A stretch of DNA of 19,910 nucleotides from JBKJUK01 sp046590705 (lineage in GTDB: Bacteria > Acidobacteriota > Thermoanaerobaculia > Gp7-AA8), in assembly GCA_046590705.1 (NCBI GenBank), contig JBKJUK010000029.1:1-19910 (forward strand), in the 5' to 3' direction. Within the stretch, counting starts at the first letter, position 1. Each line of letters begins with the position of its first letter. The notes below the pieces were generated by a model that saw nothing but the letters and a program-made list of their open reading frames with translations, had not been told where the DNA came from and searched no databases. Shown here one piece after another: positions 7,692-14,399 of this stretch. The translations under genes were made by a program, and so were the position numbers.

Positions 7692-8598
7692 CCGGGAAGA
7701 AATCATCCGGGCTGCCACAGTTGAAGACGCGTCGGCAGTGGCGCTGCTTTTTCGAGAGGCCTTCGGACACGAGCGCGATCCGTCCGTCTGGCTCTGGAAG
7801 TATTTCGGGGGCGATCCCCGCAGCGTCAGCTACATATGTGTCGCTGGCGACCGTGTGGTTGCGCACTGTGGAGGAACAGCGGTCACGATTTGCGACAGGT
7901 CGCAGACCTATCCCGGATTTCAGTCAGTCGATTTCATGAGCAGTCCCAGCTACCCGGGAGGTGTCGGCCGGGGGGGCGTCTTCGTCCGTACAGTGAAACG
8001 TTTCTTTGCTGAGCGATGCGGCACCGGAGGCGTTCCGTTCGTCTACGGGTTTCCGGGAGAGCGTCATCGGCTGCTGGGAGAACGCCTGCTGGGCTATGAA
8101 GCCATCGAAGCAGTCAGTGAGTTCACATCCCAGCAGGATGTCCCTCAGCAGGAACTCGAGTCGCTGGCCGAAGAACATCTTTCGATCTTCAGCAATCGAT
8201 CGTTCGAGTTTGGTGCCGAGAGAAGCGTCGAGTACCTTCGGTGGCGATACCTGAGGCGCCCGAATTCCGATTACAAGTTTGTTCGTCCTCGAGGGTGGTT
8301 TGGCGGCGCGGATATTGCTGCGATCGTTCGGCAGGTTGATGGGATCAGCTATCTGATGGAAATCGGCGGTAAGCTATCGCGGAAAAACATGCGGCGTCTC
8401 TCCGGGCTCCTGCGCGAAGCATGCGGTAGGGTGACCGGATGGTTCCCCGCGGAGTCTTCGGTCGGTTCCGGACTTCATTCCGCAGGATTCGAGCGCAAGA
8501 CCCGTGACCACCTGCTGGAGTCACGATCCTTCGTAGGCGCAGTCGCTCCTCGTCCAGGGGAGTTCTATTACTCCCTCGGTGACTACGACGTTTACTAG
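7681..8598 (+). CDS. GNAT-like acyltransferase family protein of a glycan locus
   Basis: A 305-residue soluble protein. The N-terminus IIRAATVEDASAVALLFREAF is the classical first strand and helix of a GNAT fold, followed by WLWKYFGGDP and VSYICVAGDRVVAHCGGTAV, resembling Eis/Acetyltransf_9-type proteins found in polysaccharide clusters. The region VDFMSSPSYPGGVGRGGVFVR (about 83-103) sits where the acetyl-CoA pyrophosphate loop would be, but the canonical Q/RxxGxG/A spacing is not clean, so catalysis is uncertain. A second GNAT-like half may follow (about 190-300). The start overlaps the methyltransferase gene by 11 bases, implying translational coupling. Likely role: acylation of an amino sugar or related glycan building block. 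Confidence 0.6.
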   Translation: MLADREEIIRAATVEDASAVALLFREAFGHERDPSVWLWKYFGGDPRSVSYICVAGDRVVAHCGGTAVTICDRSQTYPGFQSVDFMSSPSYPGGVGRGGVFVRTVKRFFAERCGTGGVPFVYGFPGERHRLLGERLLGYEAIEAVSEFTSQQDVPQQELESLAEEHLSIFSNRSFEFGAERSVEYLRWRYLRRPNSDYKFVRPRGWFGGADIAAIVRQVDGISYLMEIGGKLSRKNMRRLSGLLREACGRVTGWFPAESSVGSGLHSAGFERKTRDHLLESRSFVGAVAPRPGEFYYSLGDYDVY

Positions 8599-8649
8599 TG
8601 CAATGCGTAGGGTGATTTGGTTTGATCCAACCCAGGAACTCCGCTGATT

Positions 8650-8655
8650 TAGAGT
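8650..8655 (+). promoter_or_regulatory. Putative -10 box (TAGAGT) for the receiver-domain gene
   Basis: TAGAGT ends 7 bases before the ATG at 8663, the same spacing as at 6057 and 19656. No Shine-Dalgarno sequence is visible before that ATG and no convincing -35 is at 17 bases. It suggests the receiver-domain and methyltransferase pair can be transcribed separately from the upstream block. Confidence 0.4.
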
Positions 8656-8662
8656 GAGATCA

Positions 8663-9082
8663 ATGAACCAGCAACAGACAAGTGCCAGCCGCGAGAAGCG
8701 AACCTTGGATGCCGATCGACGTCGCGTCCTGATCATCGAGGATGATCTTCCGCTTCGGGGAATGCTCACCGCCGCACTGCGGCAGCGGGGCTTTCAGGTG
8801 CTGCTGGCAGGAGACGGAGCCGAGGGGCTTCGCTGCGTCACGTTACATCATCCGGAGATCATCCTGCTGGATCTGATGATGCCGATCGTAAACGGGTGGG
8901 ACTTCCTTCAGCAATTCAATGAGGCTGGGTTCAAAGGGACTATTCCCGTGATTGTAATTTCCGCTCATCTGCGAGCCGACCCCAGTGCCGTACTCCAGAT
9001 GGGAGTGTCCGCGATCCTGCCGAAACCTTTCAATCTCGAAGACCTGATGACCGTCGTGGAGCATCTACTCAGTGGATCATGA
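8663..9082 (+). CDS. Stand-alone response-regulator receiver (REC) domain protein
   Basis: This 139-residue protein is a single CheY-like domain after a ~20-residue polar N-terminus, with no DNA-binding or enzymatic output domain. All conserved receiver residues are present: acidic pocket E26/D27/D28, phospho-acceptor Asp70 in LLDLMMP, Ser100 in VIVIS and Lys121 in LPKPF. No sensor kinase is in the window. The ATG at 8663 is preferred over the GTG at 8654 because the latter sits in the -10-like box. Its stop overlaps the start of the next methyltransferase gene by 11 bases, so the two are probably translated together. The output is likely by protein-protein interaction; the partner is unknown. 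Confidence 0.85.
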   Translation: MNQQQTSASREKRTLDADRRRVLIIEDDLPLRGMLTAALRQRGFQVLLAGDGAEGLRCVTLHHPEIILLDLMMPIVNGWDFLQQFNEAGFKGTIPVIVISAHLRADPSAVLQMGVSAILPKPFNLEDLMTVVEHLLSGS

Positions 9083-9722
9083 AGCCGCCGCAGAAGTTGT
9101 GAGCAGACGCTTCAGATCTCGGTGGCTGCGCGGGTACAGTAAGTCGAAGATCAGGACCGATCCGATTTTTCAGGTAGCGTTCGCTTCACTGAGCACCACG
9201 TCGACCACCATCTACGATATTGGTTGTGGAGTGGGTCTGCTGCCTTTCTATCTCCGGGAGCGGGGTTTCAGCGGCCGGGTGGTCGGTATCGACTACGACG
9301 AACGGAAGATAGCGGCGGCGAAGGAAGTAGCTGCGCAGTATGACTCCGGCGTTGAGTTCATTCTGGGCGACGCACGAGGAGTGATCAGGGAGCCGGGCAA
9401 CATCGTGATGTTCGATGTGCTCCACTACATGCCTCCTGCACATCAGACTTCACTTCTTCTGCAGATCGCCTCGATGACCGGAAGGGGGTGCCGAACAATG
9501 ATTCGCGACGGAATTCGCGACAACTCGTTTCGGTACTGGATGACCTGGGCCGAAGAGAGATTCGCCACATCGATCGGGTGGCTTCGCGGTGAAACGCTTG
9601 CGTTTCCGACGATCGAAGAGATCGCGGGTCCATTCAGAGCACTGGGATGCGCCGAAGACATCAGATTGCTGTCCGGTCGAATGCCGTTCAACAACTACAT
9701 GCTGACCTTCGATCGACCGTAA
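9072..9722 (+). CDS. Small class I SAM-dependent methyltransferase
   Basis: A 216-residue cytoplasmic protein with SAM-binding motif I YDIGCGVGLLPFYL (48-61), an acidic strand end GIDYDERKI (about 72-80) and GDARG (about 97-101), typical of a Rossmann-fold methyltransferase. The substrate is unknown; membership in a glycan block suggests a sugar or lipid-linked intermediate. The GTG start lies inside the end of the receiver gene. The 3' end overlaps the oppositely transcribed deacetylase gene by 28 bases (9695-9722). Confidence 0.8.
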   Translation: MDHEAAAEVVSRRFRSRWLRGYSKSKIRTDPIFQVAFASLSTTSTTIYDIGCGVGLLPFYLRERGFSGRVVGIDYDERKIAAAKEVAAQYDSGVEFILGDARGVIREPGNIVMFDVLHYMPPAHQTSLLLQIASMTGRGCRTMIRDGIRDNSFRYWMTWAEERFATSIGWLRGETLAFPTIEEIAGPFRALGCAEDIRLLSGRMPFNNYMLTFDRP

Positions 9723-10489
9723 CGCCAGGTTTCACGCCGCGGCAATACGAAGCGGTATCCCTGTCCAGCGAGTACTTCCACGACAAGGCGCAGCGACTCG
9801 AGATTGATGGCCCTGCCATCTGCTGCATTTCTGCCCTCGTGCATCATGATGATTGACCCCGGGCGGACCTGCTTCACGATGGTATCCGCAATGTGCCGCG
9901 AGTCATCACGTACTCCGTCGAAAGCGCGGCAATTCCAGCCGATGAGATCGAGACCTTCGGCCTCGAGAACGGGATGTACGAACGGATTCTTGTGGCCGAC
10001 CGGAGCTCTGAAGAGCACTGGCGCCGTTCCGGTTGCCGCTTTGATGGCGTCGGAGCACTGCGCGATCTCGCGGCGGATTGCTGCGGGCGTGGCCATCCAG
10101 AAAGTGCCTGAAGGATGCGTGTGCGAATGGTTACCGATCGAGCTTCCCGCAGCCATGATCGCGGACGAAAGTGCTGGATGCTGAAGCACATGCCTGCCTT
10201 TCACGAAAAACGTCGCGGCTCCATCATGCCGTTTCAACAACTCGAGGATGTGAAGCGTGTCGGTCATGGATGGACCGTCGTCGAGTGTGAGCCAGACCTC
10301 TCGTTCCACGGTCTCGAAGTGCGTAACCACAGGCCCCAGGAGTTGGGAGTTAGGAAGGAGGGTTGGCGCAAGCAGAAGCAGATGCGAGAGCGCGAGTACG
10401 GCAATCGCAAAGGGAATGCTGCGGTCCCACAGCATGACTGTCAGGATCGGAGCGATGAGCGCGAAACCGATGATGAGCTTACGCGCCAT
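9695..10489 (-). CDS. Membrane-anchored NodB-type polysaccharide deacetylase
   Basis: A 264-residue carbohydrate esterase family 4-like protein. Two hydrophobic segments (about 5-20 and 26-46) form an N-terminal membrane anchor. The catalytic domain carries motif 1 TLDDG (68-72, Asp70 and Asp71), motif 2 HSHTH (121-125, metal ligands His121 and His125), motif 3 RAPVG (161-165) and motif 5 MMHEG (His217). All residues needed for metal-dependent N- or O-deacetylation are present. The ATG at 10489 is preferred over upstream starts because it follows GGAGATCCGCA and overlaps the preceding gene by 11 bases. Last gene of the leftward block; it probably trims acetyl groups from the glycan or its lipid-linked precursor, with the domain cytoplasmic or periplasmic depending on topology. 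Confidence 0.88.
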   Translation of the reverse strand: MARKLIIGFALIAPILTVMLWDRSIPFAIAVLALSHLLLLAPTLLPNSQLLGPVVTHFETVEREVWLTLDDGPSMTDTLHILELLKRHDGAATFFVKGRHVLQHPALSSAIMAAGSSIGNHSHTHPSGTFWMATPAAIRREIAQCSDAIKAATGTAPVLFRAPVGHKNPFVHPVLEAEGLDLIGWNCRAFDGVRDDSRHIADTIVKQVRPGSIIMMHEGRNAADGRAINLESLRLVVEVLAGQGYRFVLPRRETWRYGRSKVSM

Positions 10490-11045
10490 TGCGGATCTCC
10501 GAGTCCTTCCTTGCCAGCCACTCCGGCGCGAGACGAACGACGATTGATGCGAGCGCATTCAACGTGAGCAGTGCCAGCCAGACTGTGGAGATTCCCTGCA
10601 GAAGTCCCCCCTGTCTCCAGAGGTACAACGACATGCCCAGCAACATCAGGTGACTCCAGCCGCTCTGCAACTGCTGGTATCGCCTGCGGTCACGAAGTCC
10701 ACCCCATCTGAAGAGTCTTCCCAGGATCAGGGCGGGCCCTGTCCAGAAGAGCACGAACAGAAAGAAAAAGGGAAGGAGCAGAAGCAGGCGGACCAGAGGG
10801 CTGCTGTGGGGTGTCAGGTAGTGATAAGAGAAGCAGACGGATTGCACCGCAGCAAAGAGAGAAACTACGTACGATTCGGTGGGGTTCTGGCGACTGTCAA
10901 AATTGAAAATCCGAACGGTGCCCGTTTGCATTGCATGGACGGTTTCGAGTCGCGGTGCGATGAGCAGGGAAGCGAGTTTGGTGATCGAGGTATTCGAGCG
11001 GGAGGGAGCCCACTCTTCGCGGAACATCTGTCGTGTCAGGATCAT
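10479..11045 (-). CDS. Unknown integral membrane protein
   Basis: A 188-residue protein not recognised as a family member. The first ~80 residues are soluble; hydrophobic segments follow at about 84-110, 129-142 and 150-173, the first containing an unusual Leu/Phe run (RLLLLLPFFFLFVLFWTG). A charged patch RDRRRYQQLQ lies between segments 1 and 2. The start overlaps the acyltransferase gene by 4 bases (ATGA) and the end overlaps the deacetylase gene by 11, so it is translated as part of the glycan operon. It may be an accessory subunit for its neighbours, but this rests only on context. Confidence 0.7.
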   Translation of the reverse strand: MILTRQMFREEWAPSRSNTSITKLASLLIAPRLETVHAMQTGTVRIFNFDSRQNPTESYVVSLFAAVQSVCFSYHYLTPHSSPLVRLLLLLPFFFLFVLFWTGPALILGRLFRWGGLRDRRRYQQLQSGWSHLMLLGMSLYLWRQGGLLQGISTVWLALLTLNALASIVVRLAPEWLARKDSEIRNGA

Positions 11046-11950
11046 CGATCAGCCTTCATGAACGGTTCGAAGGCGTACCACTGATGCCAGTGTTCGCGCA
11101 CGGTCGATTCCAGAAGCACGCGCCACTCCTCCACGGCCCGGTTGATGTCGACGGCCCGGTCTCGTCCGGTGCGTTCGCAGCGGATCGGTGGGTGCGCGAT
11201 TACGCGGTAGCGTCGGCGACCATCCCGGAGGATGAACATCGGATAAATCTTTACGCGCGCGATCATGCTCAGCGCGAAGGGCCCGGTTGGCAGCGCCGAA
11301 GGCTGGCCGAAGAATTCGACTTCGGAACGCGCAAGGTTGCCGACGACTCGGTCTCCTTGTATCGCCACGATGCCACCGCCTCGAAGCGAAGCGAGAACGT
11401 CGAGGGCGAGGGCGTCGGCGTCGACGTTGTGCGTCACCGCCAGGCGTCCCTCTGCGATCCCGGCGCGACGCCTGGCCGCGTCGACCTCAGTTTCAGGATC
11501 GGCTTCAGGAGCGCGGATCGTAAGGAGCGGTCGCCCGATCTTTTCCGAAAAAATGTAGGAGCCGAGGTCGTAGTTACCCATGTGTGCGGTGAGAACGATA
11601 CAGCCTTCACTTTCGTCCCTGATCTGATCGAAGTTCTCGAGTCCGTCGAGCTGCCAGTCCACGGCACGCCTGGTGACATTGAAGTGCATGGTATCGGTGA
11701 AGGTCCAGGCAAATCCCCAGAAGACGCGGAACGATCGCAGCCAGTTCACGATGCCGGGTGAAGAGGGAAAGATCGCGCAGAGGTTGCGGTAGACGGACTG
11801 ACGGCCGGGCGTCCAGAGAAGCCAGAACGTGCCTGTCCAGAGGAACATGAAGAAGGGTTCGAAAGCATTGGGAATGTTCGCCGTGCACCAGGCCAGAAGC
11901 TGCCGCCAGACTACTCCACGAGGCCTGAGTCGTTGTATCCAGGCGCGCAT
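11042..11950 (-). CDS. Lysophospholipid/lipid A-type acyltransferase (LpxL/HtrB family)
   Basis: A 302-residue inner-membrane-associated acyltransferase. The hallmark HX4D motif is present as AHMGNYD (His123, Asp128), and a downstream GGGIVAIQGDRVVGN segment (about residues 189-203) matches the second conserved block of the HtrB/LpxL superfamily. The N-terminal 50 residues are hydrophobic, as expected for membrane attachment. Length is normal. Relatives transfer acyl chains onto lipid A or other glycolipids; the acceptor here cannot be named. The ATG shares one base with the stop of the preceding glycosyltransferase (TGATG), implying translational coupling. Confidence 0.85.
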   Translation of the reverse strand: MRAWIQRLRPRGVVWRQLLAWCTANIPNAFEPFFMFLWTGTFWLLWTPGRQSVYRNLCAIFPSSPGIVNWLRSFRVFWGFAWTFTDTMHFNVTRRAVDWQLDGLENFDQIRDESEGCIVLTAHMGNYDLGSYIFSEKIGRPLLTIRAPEADPETEVDAARRRAGIAEGRLAVTHNVDADALALDVLASLRGGGIVAIQGDRVVGNLARSEVEFFGQPSALPTGPFALSMIARVKIYPMFILRDGRRRYRVIAHPPIRCERTGRDRAVDINRAVEEWRVLLESTVREHWHQWYAFEPFMKADR

Positions 11951-13182
11951 CAGCGTTTCATGATCTCGGCGAGCGAAGTCGTGCGCACGGAGGCGTCGGG
12001 AGCCAGCATTTTGAAAAGCAGAGAGGACATCAGCGTTTCATCCCCGTGATAGGTCGGGATGTAATGCAACGGGAACTTCTCGAAGATCACGCGATCGTTC
12101 ACAACTCGCAGGCGTTGAACTGCTGCTCGTTTTGCAAGCAGCTTCTCCTGATTCACGAATAGCCACTCCGTTGCGCGAAACTGCATGATGGCCAGTTCGT
12201 CATCGATGACCACGCCGCGAGCTTCGGGGTAGATCAAACCAGCGATGCGCCGTCGTAGACGCCGGGTGAACTTGTCGCGGGGTATGCCGCTCTCCAACTC
12301 GCCGATGGGCACCCGTGAGAGACGGCCGGTTCCCTGGTTCCGGTCGAGTGTGTATCGATGCAGGCGGTGAAGAAGCGTGAAGAAGATCTGGGAAGTCGAC
12401 TCACGGATGCCGGTGTCATCCAGATTCTTCAGCATGGTCTGCATGGCGTTACGCTCGAACAGCACGCCCCGCTCGAAGTTCCCGAGCCGCGCACTCGTTG
12501 CCGATGACTTGTGTCTGACAGTTGCCGCAGGATTCCAGGTGATCCGTTTGCCGCTGAGCCAGGCACGCCAGCCGAAATCGACGTCCTCGAGGTAGGCGAA
12601 GAAATCGCGGTCGAACCCGCCGAGCTCGACGAAATCGCGCCGTCGAACGATCATGTTCCCGCCGCAGGCGAACAGCATCTCGGCACCGGCAGGTGGCTGC
12701 GACGCTGATCCGACGCGCTCACCGAAGTTGCGTTGAAACGCGTGTCCGTCGAAGGTCATTACGCCGCCAATGAAGTCGATCTTCTGCCCATCGAAACTAA
12801 CGATACGACCTGCAGTGGCAATCACATCGGCAGGAGCGTTCCTGAGTGAATCCACGGAGTGTCGAATGAAATTCTTCTCCGGAACGGCGTCGTTGTTGAT
12901 GAAGATCAGGTAGTCGGCCGTCGATGCATCTGCGGCCGCTGCGATTCCACCGGTGAATCCCTGGTTCGTCGGAAGCTGAATCAGGACGGCATCGGGTGCC
13001 GCAGCACGGATCACAGCAACTGATTCGTCGGTGGATCCGTTGTCGACGACCAGGAGCTGGAGTTTCCAGTCTCGTGGCAACTCCGGTATTTCCTGACGCA
13101 GAGCCAGAAGAAGCTGCTGTGTATCGTCAGGGCTGTTCCAGTTGATGATGACCACGTCGACGGAAAGGATGACCGCGCTCAA
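11950..13182 (-). CDS. Family 2 glycosyltransferase
   Basis: A 410-residue GT-A fold enzyme: VDVVIINWNSPDDTQQLL (8-25), LLVVDNGSTDES (43-54), NQGFTGGIAAAAD (73-85), FINNDAVPE with the NND metal site at 96-98, and GGFDRDFFAYLEDVDFGWR in the acceptor half. The C-terminal ~120 residues form an extra domain of unknown role. The start is a TTG whose last bases form a TTGA overlap with the preceding stop, equivalent to the common ATGA coupling; no better in-frame ATG exists nearby. It probably transfers one sugar in glycan assembly. Confidence 0.85.
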   Translation of the reverse strand: MSAVILSVDVVIINWNSPDDTQQLLLALRQEIPELPRDWKLQLLVVDNGSTDESVAVIRAAAPDAVLIQLPTNQGFTGGIAAAADASTADYLIFINNDAVPEKNFIRHSVDSLRNAPADVIATAGRIVSFDGQKIDFIGGVMTFDGHAFQRNFGERVGSASQPPAGAEMLFACGGNMIVRRRDFVELGGFDRDFFAYLEDVDFGWRAWLSGKRITWNPAATVRHKSSATSARLGNFERGVLFERNAMQTMLKNLDDTGIRESTSQIFFTLLHRLHRYTLDRNQGTGRLSRVPIGELESGIPRDKFTRRLRRRIAGLIYPEARGVVIDDELAIMQFRATEWLFVNQEKLLAKRAAVQRLRVVNDRVIFEKFPLHYIPTYHGDETLMSSLLFKMLAPDASVRTTSLAEIMKR

Positions 13183-14399
13183 CGTGCCCGCACCTTCGCC
13201 CGCATTCGCGACCAGAAGTCGGAAGAGAGCTGCATGGTCGCCTCGATGACACTGGACGATGGCTTGAAACGATCAAATTCCGGGGTCCGGCAGAACTCGA
13301 TCAGGGGAGCCGCCATTGCAGACCACTGATGGTCGAGCGTGAAGACCTGCGCTCCCTTTCTCATTTCAGCGAGCTGCTGTGGATCACGAAGAGCGGCCAG
13401 GAGCAGGGCCGCGAAATCGATGGGAGTGTTGGTGATGCAGACTGCGCCACTCCGGTAACGTTCGATGATCCTGTCGGTTCCCTGCGCGGAACTGGTGATG
13501 ACAGGCAGCCCGCCCCAGAGGAAGTCGAACAGTCGGGTACGCATTGCCAGGTCAGTTTCGAGAGAGGGCTGAAATGTCAGCAGAGAAAGTGCGAAACGAT
13601 CATAAAATGAAGCCCTGCTCTCATAAGGAACCCAGGGTTCGAATCGAACCAGCGAATCCAGGCCCTCGACGCTGGCCTTTTTACGCAGTGCGTCGGTGAC
13701 CTGCTGCGGCGTGGTGGTCTCGTTAGGATGTACGTTGAAGGTGATTGTCACCCCGGGGATCTCACGCCTTACGAGCTTTACTGCCTCGAGCGCGAGGAAG
13801 GGATCGTACCAGTCGTAGATTCCGCCGAAGAGGATATCCGTGGAGGGGGTACGGTCCGAGATTTGCCGAGGTGGAGGTACGCCGAACGGTACGACCGAGA
13901 GCAGCGATTTCAGCGTGCAGTCGTGAGCGAAAATGTCGGGATTGATTCGTTGTTCGGCGGTCATCATTCCCGCGTAATACAGGCGTTGAAATTCGGAGGC
14001 GGTAAGGAAAAAATCGCCTCTCTGAATCGATTTGCGGAGCGTGGCAAGATCGTGCTCGAAGACTCCGCGTCCATGAGTGGCCGAGTAGTGCAGATTCTCC
14101 ACTAGATAAGGGTCGTAGAGATCAATGACCGTCGGGATCTCAATGGCGTGTGCGTAAAAATCGTTGACTACGTGACCCTGCAGAATGGCCACGGCATGGG
14201 TGCGGCTGTTGCGCGCGATCGACTCCGCATTCAGGACTTCGCCCGCAGTGTTTCCGGGCGGGAAGCCATCCGGGCTGAGCAGAGTGGTGGAGAGACCGGC
14301 GGCATCGAGTGTTCGGGCGAACTCGAGGAATCGAATCCCGACTCCGGCGGGAGTCTTCCTTCCGAGCGGCTCGGGACAAACCAGCAGAACGTCAGCCAC
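13179..14399 (-). CDS. GT4-like glycosyltransferase
   Basis: About 406 residues if translation starts at the GTG at 14399, or 424 from the ATG at 14453. The GTG is preferred: it places VADVLLVCPEP directly at the first beta strand of a GT-B fold and gives an 8-base overlap with the upstream gene, similar to other junctions in this operon, rather than 62 bases. GT-B features include PAGVGIRFLEFAR near the N-terminus and, in the second half, VRFEPWVPYE, MRTRLFDFLWGGLPVITSS and GTDRIIERYRSG, where the donor nucleotide sugar normally binds. Donor and linkage are unknown. Confidence 0.78.
   Translation of the reverse strand: MADVLLVCPEPLGRKTPAGVGIRFLEFARTLDAAGLSTTLLSPDGFPPGNTAGEVLNAESIARNSRTHAVAILQGHVVNDFYAHAIEIPTVIDLYDPYLVENLHYSATHGRGVFEHDLATLRKSIQRGDFFLTASEFQRLYYAGMMTAEQRINPDIFAHDCTLKSLLSVVPFGVPPPRQISDRTPSTDILFGGIYDWYDPFLALEAVKLVRREIPGVTITFNVHPNETTTPQQVTDALRKKASVEGLDSLVRFEPWVPYESRASFYDRFALSLLTFQPSLETDLAMRTRLFDFLWGGLPVITSSAQGTDRIIERYRSGAVCITNTPIDFAALLLAALRDPQQLAEMRKGAQVFTLDHQWSAMAAPLIEFCRTPEFDRFKPSSSVIEATMQLSSDFWSRMRAKVRAR

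Noticed and set aside
8610..8636. Small inverted repeat GGTT/AACC before the receiver gene
   Set aside because: The stem is only four bases and fits neither a terminator nor an operator well.
11033..11761. A 242-codon plus-strand open frame opposite the acyltransferase
   Set aside because: The minus-strand gene has the HX4D motif and operon overlaps; the plus-strand translation has no domain signal.
13636..13650. GGTTCGAATCGAACC, a 15-base palindrome resembling a tRNA T-arm
   Set aside because: No acceptor, D or anticodon arm surrounds it; it lies inside the GT4-like gene and encodes conserved protein sequence.
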